Of a DNA stretch of 14,719 bases, positions 1 through 8,370 are shown in pieces. The notes under the pieces were generated by a model. It worked only from the letters and a program-made list of their open reading frames with translations. It made no database searches and was not told the DNA's origin. This stretch comes from Asterionellopsis glacialis (taxonomy: Eukaryota > Bacillariophyta > Plagiogrammaphyceae > Rhaphoneidales > Asterionellopsidaceae): the NCBI GenBank assembly GCA_014885115.2, contig WKLE02004073.1, positions 1 to 14,719 of the forward strand, read 5' to 3'. The position numbers and the translations under genes were made by a program. Position 1 is the first letter of the stretch; each line of letters opens with the position of its first letter.

Positions 1-111
1 AAAATCTCTCGGCAACCGGACTACGCTAACACGTTGCTTGTACAGCACGGAACGCCTCCTCCGGGAGCTGTAGTTTCAACAGTACCTGTAATCGTATGTG
101 CATATCTGTAG
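1..111 (+). CDS. possible 3' end of a gene entering from the left (C-terminal 36 codons)
   Basis: Frame 1 is open from the first base to a TAG at 109-111. The stretch is visibly richer in G and C than the AT-rich DNA that follows. The encoded tail contains a Pro-rich turn (HGTPPPGA) and ends in a hydrophobic run (VVSTVPVIVCAYL). No family is recognised. An open frame of 36 codons can arise by chance, so the call rests mainly on the composition change and on the frame running through the window edge. If real, the rest of the protein lies left of the window. Confidence 0.3.
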   Translation, partial: KISRQPDYANTLLVQHGTPPPGAVVSTVPVIVCAYL

Positions 112-1875
112 AAATTCGTTCCCTGGTATCCAATTAGAACAATTCCAATCAGGAGTACCAGGTAGAGGGCATTATTCGAGGAAGTTCGTATATCACCTTT
201 CTATTCCTCTCAGCCAATCATATCAATTCCGTAGTTTGTATTTGATATTTATTATTGTTTGACTGCACATATTGATACTCATCCGCGATTGCACTCAAAT
301 TATTTTTAGATATACTATCCATGTAAGTGTATAATCGCTTTAAAATGTTGTTTTAGGTATGATAAGTACTTCCCCAACAATACATAAGCTGCATTTATTT
401 CTGAGAATATTCTGTTCTATACTTTCATTTTTGTCCGTATAATAGACTGAAAAATATATAACCTTATCGGGCTAATAGCATGTTATATAAATATATACCA
501 TATCACGTAATTACATACTCACTTGAAAATTTCGGAATTATTAATTCACGCTCTTCCTTGTCATTATTGTCATCAATGCATAAACAGATGTTCTACTCAT
601 TATCTCAAACAGAATTTTTCTGTATGCACTTTACTAAAAAACGGAGATATTATTGACAATGTTATATGAAACAATATTCAAATAGTAAAACCTGTGTAAT
701 AATAATATGTCTGTGAAATAAGGATTTGATAACAACAGTAGTAAATATCATAATATATAATATTCCCTCCATACTAAAAAAATCAAACTTTCGAAATTCT
801 GGGCAGTATGTATGATACAAAAATTTAAAAAGGAGCAGTACTACAACTTTATTTTTATCCTCAATACTGTACATGTTGAATGATACGTCTTTCATGTACT
901 TTCCAGTCCCGGTTCTCATGTAACCTATTCCGCCTCCACCAATCATAAAAGTATCTCTACAGAATTATCTATTCCCTACCAAAAAACAGTATCGGTACGC
1001 AGTAGGTAGCCTACTGTAATTCCCCGGTATTTTCCCTTGTCGATGATTAGCTGTTGTTAATCAATATAATGTATCTTTGGTTTTTCATTTGAGATATGAA
1101 CCAACACCACAGGATAGGTACCGTTTGACTCTCTATCGAACACTCTCTAGAGTATTTGATATTTGATACATATCATTGCGATTGATTGCAATGTTTGTAC
1201 AAGGTGTGCATTTGGGGGAGAAATCAACAACTAAAATCACTCGCAGTCTCATGTAGTAATCAATATTGAATTCAAAATGGTACGTATAGCTCAAAAACCT
1301 CTTCTTCTTCAACAGAACCCACAAGGGAGTGTATGCCGACCCCTGCTAGCCTATATTACAGTAATGTAGTTGGTTTTTGTTTCAATTATTCGAGCACCTT
1401 CTTTTCCTCTCTCTCTCTCTAGAGAGAGAGGTGCTCAGAGATTGGCATTCCTCTACCTGGTAACGGTCCAGCACTGTGACATACGGTACGAGTACGGACA
1501 GTAGCTGGGTACGTGCTACAAACAGTTTTATATCTTACGTGAATAGCCTTTCCTTTATTCGTGGACGTAGCTAGGACTCTCTAGTCCTACGGTAACTCTT
1601 GCCCTGTAAGTTCTGAATTCAATCAATCACTCCTTATAATACATGAGGGTGGAGAAAGATAGGGGGAAGATGAGTGTGATATCTTTTTCTTCACTTTTTT
1701 TCGCCTGCATCGCGCGTTTTTTGGATACTGATTGTATCTTTATTTACTAGGAGTATTATTTATGTTTTCTAAATTTTGATGTTGTCCGCAACCAAGGGGC
1801 TTCAATGTTTAGATTTCGACTCCAACAATATTTTAGTAATCGCACAGGTAAATCAGAAAGGCACAATATCCAATT
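112..1875. other. non-coding AT-rich intergenic region
   Basis: I see no convincing gene. The two longest open frames here (662-946 and 1133-1324, both minus strand) have AT-driven, low-information translations and no recognisable motif. One AGGTA-type motif occurs near 152-164 and a CTACCTGGTAA near 1452. A perfect hairpin lies at 1392-1436, and a small 6-bp inverted repeat (TAGGAC/GTCCTA) near 1572-1589. The last ~200 bases before 1876 presumably hold the promoter of the oxygenase gene, but I cannot point to a TATA or initiator element. Confidence 0.5.
1392..1436. repeat. inverted repeat with CT/AG microsatellite core
   Basis: GAGCACCT at 1392-1399 is the exact reverse complement of AGGTGCTC at 1429-1436. 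Between them, a (CT)n run ending at 1420 meets an (AG)n run from 1421, so the ten bases either side of 1420/1421 are also perfectly complementary. The left side carries about eleven unpaired bases (1400-1410). It could extrude as a cruciform or fold as RNA. No function is evident. Confidence 0.6.
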
Positions 1876-3318
1876 ATGTTGCATATGATATCTCAGGGAG
1901 GAGGTCGTTGGATGTCAAAGATAGCCATGATTCTCTTTTTTGAAAACTATGTTGACCGCCGTCCTTGTCGTATCTGTTCCTGTGACAATAATTTGAACTC
2001 TGAAAAGATACGTGCCAGTGGTAATAAAGATAAAGTGCCGATAGAAAAGGATGCTAAGATTAGTAAGAGTAGTAACAATGGTCATGGAACATCATCATGT
2101 CGGTCTCGATGTAACCTTGCTTGGGTGAAAGATCACGGCGAATCAACTCAAGCTGAGTGTTCTGTTGTTTACAGACCAGGAACTCACCAAAGAAAGCAGC
2201 AGGCATGTAACAAAAGTAACCCCACCTCGGCCCTTTTGAATAGAAACAACGACAATGATAAGAATAATTTTGATCCTGTACATTCCAAGTTCTTTGAGAT
2301 TAAATTGACCACTTCTTCTTCCTCCTCGCGCCGTGATGCTGGTGTTGATACTCTTTCTTTGAAGACCGAAACATCTAAAGCAATCCTGGAAAGTTCCGAC
2401 AAAGGTAGTAAAGAAGTTATCGAAAAGGCAACCCCATTATCATCAACATCAACAACAGTAGCAGATGATTCTGCTGCTGTGCCATTACTGTTTAATACCA
2501 TCATCGTATTACCAGATCTTTTGACAGTCAAGGAATGCGAATTAATTATACTTGATACTGAACGTATCCTCCAACAAAATAATAAAATGAATAAAGGCGT
2601 GAAAACAGAAAAATGGACAATGTATTCAAACTTTTCACCTGATTGTCAAAGAATTATAGATAGATTGTTAAAAGAACATGTACTAAGATTCATTCAACTA
2701 AGACTACCACATGTAGCAAAAAAATTATTTCGCCATAATTGTCATGGTGATGCATGGCAAGGACGAAGTAAGTCAGAGTGTAGTACAGGCACGAGCACTG
2801 ACATGGGTTCCATATCACATGATGCCAATATTTATAACAATGATGCTTCGGACCATGATGAACAAGGTTTTGTCCGCACCAAAACAAAAACGGAAGTTTC
2901 CTCCTCATCGTCGAATCATGTGGATCATAAAATATTGGATGGCTTTTATCATTGGGATGATCCAGTAGTCATCAAATATATTGCTGGTAATTGTTTAGCC
3001 CCACACGAAGATATGCGTGAGCTTACTATTGTAATTCCCTTAAATCCTCTTAGCAGCAGCAGCGATGCAGAAAAAGACAAAAATGATAAGTTTCCACTTG
3101 TGGGTGGAGGTACACGTTTCTGGTTAGAAGGAATAAATCCAGATTCTGCCAAGAGTTATGATGGAGTATCTATCCAACCACCACCTGGATCTGGTATTAT
3201 ATTTAATGGAGATATCACCCATTCCGGTAATTCTGTTTTTAAAGGAACTAGATTCGTTTTGATGACAAGTATTTGTCTTGATGATAACTGTGGTAGTGAC
3301 GACAATGATGAGAATTAA
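1876..3318 (+). CDS. 2-oxoglutarate/Fe(II)-dependent oxygenase-like protein
   Basis: A 480-residue intact frame. Residues 1-200 are Ser/Thr/Lys/Asn-rich and look disordered, with scattered Cys. The folded part starts near 205 (NTIIVLPDLLTVKECELII, a typical N-terminal strand-helix of these enzymes) and has a second low-complexity insert at about 295-350. The double-stranded beta-helix follows: H377-E-D379 is the H-x-D iron motif, GGGTRFW (411-416) is a core strand, and H449 is the distal iron ligand. R459, exactly ten residues later, is in place to bind the 2-oxoglutarate carboxylate. The family uses O2 and 2-oxoglutarate to hydroxylate or demethylate substrates. Proline hydroxylases usually have Lys at +10, so the Arg does not favour a prolyl 4-hydroxylase, and the substrate is unknown. 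There is no clear signal peptide. The first ATG is used here; M13 (1912) is an alternative. The gene converges on the repeat protein at 3506-4837, 187 bp away. Confidence 0.82.
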   Translation: MLHMISQGGGRWMSKIAMILFFENYVDRRPCRICSCDNNLNSEKIRASGNKDKVPIEKDAKISKSSNNGHGTSSCRSRCNLAWVKDHGESTQAECSVVYRPGTHQRKQQACNKSNPTSALLNRNNDNDKNNFDPVHSKFFEIKLTTSSSSSRRDAGVDTLSLKTETSKAILESSDKGSKEVIEKATPLSSTSTTVADDSAAVPLLFNTIIVLPDLLTVKECELIILDTERILQQNNKMNKGVKTEKWTMYSNFSPDCQRIIDRLLKEHVLRFIQLRLPHVAKKLFRHNCHGDAWQGRSKSECSTGTSTDMGSISHDANIYNNDASDHDEQGFVRTKTKTEVSSSSSNHVDHKILDGFYHWDDPVVIKYIAGNCLAPHEDMRELTIVIPLNPLSSSSDAEKDKNDKFPLVGGGTRFWLEGINPDSAKSYDGVSIQPPPGSGIIFNGDITHSGNSVFKGTRFVLMTSICLDDNCGSDDNDEN

Positions 3319-3505
3319 AGGGAAAACACTGATGTTGTGTACAGTAGGTTGCAACTTGTTTGTTCGTGTTGGGTTAGTACAAGCTGTAGCGCACGCCTCG
3401 ATAGACTACTTTACTACTAGAAAACTATTTTGAAAATCAATAGTAATTGAAAAGATTAAAACAAGATTATCATTATTATTCTTGATATCAGCTATTTTCA
3501 CTTCT

Positions 3506-4837
3506 TTAGGCAGCAAGCGCCTGTTTTTCACCACTATGTCGTATTGGATTAATAGGTACCTTCCTTTCAGCAACAGAAAGAGCAGAAGAAAGTAGAGCTT
3601 TGTCCACAATTTTTGTTGGATAAAAAGGTTCATCATCTTCATCCTCGGACCCAGAAGAAAAAGTCAAACCTTCTTCCTCGTCATTCCCTTCTTCCAGCTT
3701 CGACTCTTTTGTCACGTTACAACAGCACCGGCACTTAAAAACACATACGACTACAGAAAACAGTAAAGCTATTAGAACTGCTGCCAAAATCGTTTCTATC
3801 GCAAACGATTTTCTTTCAGTGAACATTGGTGTCTTCTTGTTCCTTATATCCAAACCAGGGCTTGCTGGCAAAGAAGAAGGACAATGTTCTCCATCCAGTG
3901 TGTTGTTACTAGTTCCTAGAAACATATCAGTCGTATCTATTTTTTTTGGGGAATCATTCACATGCCAACAGAGATTATGACTATGATAAGATGATGCACC
4001 AGCAAACATGCGACTCATATTTTCGACTTCATGAACATTCCACGATGATAAGTCAGAATCAAAGGAAGATGCCCCCTCGAATATAGATTTCATTCCCGCC
4101 ACCTTCCATGTTTCCCATTTTGATAAATCACCATTGAATGATGTAGCATTTTGAAACATGGATTCCAAATTTTGTTGCCATACTAGTCGAATTCCACCTT
4201 GATTATTTTTCTCTTGGGTTATCATCCACGTAGATATATTGCTATTGAAATTAACAGCATTATGGAACATATATGACAAATCATATGAATTGGTGACATC
4301 CCAATTCGAAATATCACCATTGAAGGAAGAAGCTCCTTCAAATTGGTAGGCAAAGGACAATACCTTTTCTGTATTCCAATGGGTCATATTACTATTAAAT
4401 TTAGTAGCTCCCTGGAACATATTGTTCATGTACTTGACATTGGAAACATCCCACTTTGACAAATCAACATCAAAAGACTTGGCGTTTTGAAATGCAAAAG
4501 ACATGTCAACCATGTTGCTAACATCCCAACGACTCAAATCTTCGTTGAAACTTTCTGTCACATTTGCAAATAAGCCTCTCATGGTACGAACTTTCGAAAC
4601 TTCCCAATCTGAAATATGCCCATAAACATGAGTACAAAGATCAGGATTGGTTAACCATAAATTAACAGCAATACGAAGGTGTTCTTCACAATCAATATCA
4701 ATAAGCAATGCGCGACTACTCATTGATCGACTGCGGGATCGCAACTGCCTTCCATTAGGCATGTTTTTCTTATGAGACTGACCACAAGTAAAAAGCTTTA
4801 AGTTTAGAAACAAAGGTAGATATCGACGGCAAAACAT
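3506..4837 (-). CDS. BspA-like (DUF285) leucine-rich-type repeat protein, predicted single-pass membrane protein
   Basis: A 443-residue frame without interruption. Residues ~70-310 form tandem 25-residue units with the pattern F-x2-A-x-x-F-[N/D]-x-[D/N]-[L/I]-S-x-W-[D/N]-V-x3-x-x-M-x-x-M. Conserved Trp residues fall at 78, 104, 129, 154, 179 and 204, then 241, 266 and 291. The register is exact apart from a 12-residue insertion after W204. This is the BspA/DUF285 repeat, a surface recognition or adhesion solenoid in bacteria and protists. Residues ~346-368 are a strong transmembrane helix, followed by KCRCCC (possible palmitoylation) and an acidic tail (EEGNDEEEG, SEDEDDEP). The repeats are therefore expected outside the cell and the tail inside. 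The N-terminus (RRYLPLFLNLKLF) is only a weak signal-peptide candidate. A second Met at residue 26 is an alternative start, but using it would lose that segment. The ligand is unknown. Confidence 0.88.
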   Translation of the reverse strand: MFCRRYLPLFLNLKLFTCGQSHKKNMPNGRQLRSRSRSMSSRALLIDIDCEEHLRIAVNLWLTNPDLCTHVYGHISDWEVSKVRTMRGLFANVTESFNEDLSRWDVSNMVDMSFAFQNAKSFDVDLSKWDVSNVKYMNNMFQGATKFNSNMTHWNTEKVLSFAYQFEGASSFNGDISNWDVTNSYDLSYMFHNAVNFNSNISTWMITQEKNNQGGIRLVWQQNLESMFQNATSFNGDLSKWETWKVAGMKSIFEGASSFDSDLSSWNVHEVENMSRMFAGASSYHSHNLCWHVNDSPKKIDTTDMFLGTSNNTLDGEHCPSSLPASPGLDIRNKKTPMFTERKSFAIETILAAVLIALLFSVVVCVFKCRCCCNVTKESKLEEGNDEEEGLTFSSGSEDEDDEPFYPTKIVDKALLSSALSVAERKVPINPIRHSGEKQALAA

Positions 4838-5157
4838 ATTGATTATTGTTATTGCAGCGTTTTGTAGGATAATTTAGATGGGTATTTTAGTGTGTGGGTG
4901 ATTTTGTTGGGTTCTGTGGGGTTGTTTTCCCTTTTCTTTTTAACATCTCCGGCTTTTATGGAGAATGACATCATAAAGGTCGTAGGAGAAGATAATATTA
5001 TTCTTTTTAAAAATAAAATACTGATTGTACAGTAGATCCTACGCGTTCAAACTACATACAGTAAGAGTTCAGTCACAGACAGTCTGTTGAAGTCATATAA
5101 GTAATTAATGTCGCATCCAAATTGCAACTACTAGCAAGAATCAGATTCAGGTAGTAT

Positions 5158-5187
5158 TTACCAGGTACAGGTACCAGGTACCAGGTA
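5158..5187. repeat. tandem TACCAGG heptamers
   Basis: Four successive units TACCAGG, TACAGG (one base short), TACCAGG, TACCAGG, then TA. The junctions create CAGGTACC-type palindromes. The same motif reappears at 5352-5434 and 12475-12512, and singly near 152-164, 1452 and 14622. Confidence 0.75.
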
Positions 5188-5351
5188 GGGCTAATTTTCA
5201 ATTGCAATCGTATCAAACCGGATCCATATTTCCTTCACAGAAGGATCGCGTTTTTTCGATAAATAATAATACGAGTATTATTTACATATATTCAGTAAGA
5301 AAGTTTTCAAGAAAAACAGAACCCCGCGCCCAAGCAATATTGTTGCTCGTA

Positions 5352-5434
5352 CTACCAGGTATTGCCAACTGGTATTAATACCAGGTACCTGTACGGTATA
5401 ATTCAGTACATGGTACAGGTACGTACCTGGTAAT
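5352..5434. repeat. cluster of CCAGGTACCTG palindromic motifs
   Basis: In 80 bases there are five or more copies or half-copies of the motif in both orientations (ACCAGGT, CAGGTACCTG, GGTACAGGT, ACCTGGTAA). It is not a clean tandem array but a mosaic of short inverted and direct copies, as expected from repeated slippage or foldback events. Confidence 0.65.
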
Positions 5435-5575
5435 GGCAGTGTTTCAATACCTGAACTCGTACAGGTTCCGGTACAAGCATTTATAAAATAACTTTTACAT
5501 GTACCCAGTGGTTTTGTTATTCTTAAGTATGTCCTCCTGTTTTTCATTATTTGAAATTGTATTATGACGTGTTAG

Positions 5576-5861
5576 TATCAGGTTTTTTACCAGCTAATCG
5601 TACTATTTATTTTTATGGACCCCGAGGCGGGCATAATTCTCAAGTCGGTCCCGGGTATCATGGATGTCACGATACTGTCTGAACGACACAAATTAATTTA
5701 ATCAGAGGTAAATAAAAGGTGATAAAACCAGTTTTTTTACAAGCCAATGAAAATATTATTCATTATTTATGGACCCCGAGGCGGGCACCATTCTCAAGTC
5801 GATCCCGGGTATTATGTCACGATACTCTCTGAACGACACAAATTTATTTGATCAGAGATAT
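5576..5861. repeat. tandem duplication, two ~135-bp copies
   Basis: Copy 1 is about 5576-5711 and copy 2 about 5726-5861. Shared blocks run in the same order: GTTTTTTAC(C/A)AGC, then TATGGACCCCGAGGCGGGCA, then ATTCTCAAGTCG, CCCGGGTAT, ATGTCACGATACT, TCTGAACGACACAAATT and GATCAGAG or ATCAGAG. Copy 2 lacks a short stretch (the GG of ATCATGGATGTCAC and neighbouring bases), and the AT-rich spacers differ more than the GC-rich core. No open frame is shared by the copies. The unit has no identity that I recognise. Confidence 0.85.
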
Positions 5862-6912
5862 TACACCACACAAGGGCATATTTAATTCTGGCTAGAGAGT
5901 AAGGTAGGCTCTGGCTGGATACCAGTCAAGACTCCATGATCTTCTGCAGACGGGAAAGTACGACCACATCTCAACAATACTTCGGACCAAAATTCAAAAA
6001 ATCTGTCCGTTGGTGGACAGACTTCGTAACGGCAAGGAGAGGAATGGGAACCAGGGATAATGTTTTTAAGACTTCATCACTTTTTCCATCTCAAGGGTCA
6101 AATCGCCTATCAAGATCATTACAACATTTCGATCGTACAGGTCGTGGATCATTAAAAAACTTGCTCTGTTGTTGTGTATATCGAGAGGATAAGCCACAGT
6201 AGTAGAAATACCACACGGTATTATCACCTTGTCGAACTTTTCTCTTGAGTTTTTGAGGTGCGAAATGGAAGTGTTACTCCGCGAACATTTACAGTATTTC
6301 TAAAGCTGCAGTACCAAAGAATGGCAAAACACGTATTAAATTTTGGTTGTTCATACACAACATGAAACTATTTTACGCTCTTTTTGAGCTTTCGTCGTTT
6401 TACTTTTTTAGTATCAGCTTTGGAATCAACTAATATACCAATACCAAAATGGGCTCCGTCTAGTCATCTTTTGGAGCAGAGCCCAAAATTGGCATATTGA
6501 TATTCACTATGTATATATTGCCGTACAAAATGCAAAATGAAACGCGGCTTTCTCTCATTTTTCTTGGAAACCGAGTACACAACACACAGCTCTTTCTAGT
6601 GTTTTGTTTCTCCTTTTTTTATTCTTCTTCGTTTTCTTTCCTATTGTTATTTATGTATATGATGTGAAGTTTGTTTCTGGGGGTTTGTCGCTCTCTTGAG
6701 AGTCATCTTCTTTTTTTAAAGTTTTTGTTTAGTTTGTATATAATTTTGAAATCGCCAACGGTACTTTGGGGAGAGAATCTTGTTCATATGTTACAAAAGA
6801 TGGGGAGCTTTTCGGCTAGTTGAAGCATAAGAGAACGGATACATAGCTTGTGGTCGTCTTTACTTATCAAAGAGTACAAAAAGTCCCCGTGGAATGAAAC
6901 CTAAGAAGAAGC
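5862..6912. other. non-coding region with one unsupported ORF and an imperfect hairpin
   Basis: The plus-strand frame at 5936-6202 (88 codons, ATG start, basic composition, ending LLCCCVYREDKPQ) has no recognisable domain, and I cannot decide whether it is expressed. A 7-bp hairpin TCTGTCC/GGACAGA lies inside it at 6002-6021. Around 6432-6505 there is a longer imperfect inverted repeat. The rest is T-rich. About 6700-6912 would be the 3' flank of the cysteine-rich gene on the minus strand. Confidence 0.4.
6432..6505. repeat. imperfect inverted repeat (hairpin)
   Basis: The left arm (about 6432-6458, containing CCAAAATGGGCTCC) pairs with the right arm (about 6476-6505, containing GAGCCCAAAATTGGCATAT). 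The GGGCTC/GAGCCC core is perfect and the outer arms pair with several mismatches, leaving a loop of about 17-20 bases. It could be a small foldback or MITE relic, or a structured 3' end. The sequence does not decide between these. Confidence 0.5.
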
Positions 6913-7985
6913 TTAATTGCATGTGTCATCGATGCATTCGTTGCAGCAGGCGCTTGTGAGGGTACTGCAATTATGATCTTTTGGGAGGCAACAAGTGTTA
7001 TCCGCGCGAATGTTTTTGGAGCAGCAATCGGCTTCGTTATCAGCGAGATCATTATTTCTAATGCAACATTCGTTAAAGACACAAGCCCCAGAGCAGCATT
7101 CATTTGGGGCGGTAGGATTACAAGATTCTCCAAGTACAATGCAGCACAATGCATTCTCCACCTCGCAGTGGTTTGAGCAGCAATCTGCATCATACTCACA
7201 ACCTGGGGTTCCGCTTAAAATACAGCAAAATGCCAATGATTCATTCCCCTGGCATTGCATTCGTATGTCACCGCAGCACGGATCTTCATCCTCTGTTACT
7301 TCGGTGTACCCAAAGCAAGGCAACATTTATTCTCATAGCATTCAAGGCGCATATTATCATTGTCGCCACTGCAGCATCGTCCTGTAAAGACAGTATCATT
7401 AATAAGGTGATCATACACATAACCGCAACCTTCGTTTAGACCATTACAACCACTACTATCACTTCCACCACCACCCGATGGAGTACTGCCACTTCCGGCG
7501 GCGGGGCTAATAGCAGCTTTAAGGTTCCTATGGCGAAGGATATGATGTTGTTCCAAAATCTATAGAGTTTGTATGGTTTTCAGACGAAGGAAAAAGATTT
7601 GTGTGCAGTTGGTAAGATATATGATAATAATATATTGTTTTTGGTTTAAATTAACACAACAAACACAGAGAGAAAGCAAAACCAAAAACGACTTAAAAAA
7701 CAATAACAATTCATGATGTGGATTACCTTTTTAGATCCAAGCACTGGTTTCGCCACACAACAGTCAAAGTGTAAGGTGACAAAAAGATTTGTTGGGAAGA
7801 TTTGGTTCAATATGAAATTAACATTACTTGATAAGAAACGTCTCTATTTTACAACAACACACTGTTCATAATACTCTTTTTTCTCCTTTAAACCACAAAA
7901 ATAATCTAAAATATCCCTAAGTTTGCTTACCTGTACCAACGAAACATGCTGTCGCTGCAAGTGAGCCAAGGAGCACAAACTTCAT
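6913..7985 (-). CDS. secreted cysteine-rich protein with repeated double-Cys (knottin-like) modules; spliced, with one frame change
   Basis: Exon 1 (7985-7931) encodes MKFVLLGSLAATACFVGT, a good signal peptide, and ends at a consensus donor G|GTAAGC. Two acceptors keep the phase: a weak CTTAAAG (exon 2 from 7516) and a strong TCTTTACAG (exon 2 from 7381). The first adds a Gly/Ser-rich linker with two Cys. The body repeats CC-x(2-10)-C-x(4-8)-CC-x(5-6)-C-x(5-7) about five to six times, with about 33 Cys in roughly 190 residues. It includes CCSGAC, a cystine-knot-like signature. One unit lacks its single Cys and another lacks the first inner Cys. The frame carrying the first units stops at 7296-7298, and the remaining units lie in another frame that is open across 7326-6913. 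A one-base loss in the GGG at 7309-7311, a very short intron or a sequencing error would explain this. The protein is predicted to be extracellular and its function is unknown. Confidence 0.7.
7517..7930 (-). other. intron of the cysteine-rich gene (longer of two possible acceptors would end it at 7382)
   Basis: The donor GTAAGC at 7930-7925 directly follows the signal-peptide codons. The phase is 1. An acceptor at 7518-7517 (AAG) gives a 414-base intron. An alternative at 7383-7382 (TTATTAAT branch-like sequence, then CTGTCTTTACAG) gives 549 bases and better matches a consensus 3' splice site. Both leave the cysteine frame intact. No gene is seen inside the intron on either strand. Confidence 0.5.
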
Positions 7986-8022
7986 TGTCTACTCTTCTCT
8001 GTTGTTGTTTGATGTCTTTGTC

Positions 8023-8053
<31 letters not shown>
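8023..8053. repeat. (TGT)n microsatellite; (ACA/CAA)n in the transcript leader of the cysteine-rich gene
   Basis: About ten uninterrupted TGT triplets start 38 bases upstream of the minus-strand ATG at 7985. Read in the direction of that gene it is a CAA-rich, unstructured leader, and shorter TGT runs continue toward the start (8001-8009). CAA-rich leaders are known to favour ribosome scanning, so an effect on translation is possible but only inferred. Confidence 0.75.
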
Positions 8054-8305
8054 ACTTTTTTATGATTTACGATTGCGTTTTTTTGTGACGATTGTATGGG
8101 AACAATAATGGTTCAGAGAGGAATAATTCATAAAACGTGATATTTTACATGAAGAACATCTTTCATATTCCTACATGAAATCAGTGTGATTGCATTACTG
8201 ATTATGAATAGGCTTCTCAAACTGCGAACCGTTTCTATTTTTCTTTTTCACCCATTGATGGGGTACTATGCTAGTGAAAGTGACAACAAGATGAAAGAAA
8301 AAATG

Positions 8306-8370
8306 ATATTCATGGCAATCCCATATAAATAGAACAATGTTCTTTTTCAAATAGAACATGCTTCTATTTT
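8306..8370. repeat. direct repeat copy 1 with internal hairpin
   Basis: The block GATATTC..CAATCCCATA..ATAGAACAATGTTCT..CAAATAGAACATGCTTCTA recurs at 8853-8912. Each copy contains AGAACA-N-TGTTCT, a 13-base perfect palindrome apart from its centre. In each copy TAGAA-x-x-x-TGTTCT at one end pairs with AGAACA-x-GCTTCTA at the other (8330-8343 with 8353-8366). Confidence 0.7.

Larger units (their letters stand above)
4838..5575. other. non-coding region upstream of the BspA-like gene, with palindromic repeat clusters
   Basis: This region should contain the promoter of the minus-strand BspA-like gene. I recognise no core promoter element. It holds the two densest clusters of the TACCAGG/CCTGGTA motif in the window. 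The 89-codon minus-strand frame at 5278-5547 runs through one of these clusters; its translation is driven by the repeat and is not supported as a gene. Confidence 0.5.

Noticed and set aside
1805..1896. Upstream ATG at 1805 with a possible donor CAG|GTAAAT at 1848 and acceptor CTCAG at 1896
   Set aside because: The intron would be only 49 bases, and the phases do not match the oxygenase frame.
2184..3354. Several frames on both strands overlapping the oxygenase gene (minus 2184-2531, 2690-2908, 2949-3152, 3124-3354; plus 2744-2968)
   Set aside because: They are out-of-frame shadows of the oxygenase reading frame. Their low-complexity translations mirror its Ser/Asn-rich codons.
5936..6202. 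88-codon plus-strand ORF with ATG
   Set aside because: There is no motif, no neighbour logic and no signal of splicing. Its length is compatible with chance. It is kept only as a note in the gap entry.
6867..7439. Frames at 6867-7199 (minus) and 6973-7176, 6995-7387, 7149-7439 (plus)
   Set aside because: They overlap the cysteine-rich gene and have neither its motif regularity nor any domain of their own.
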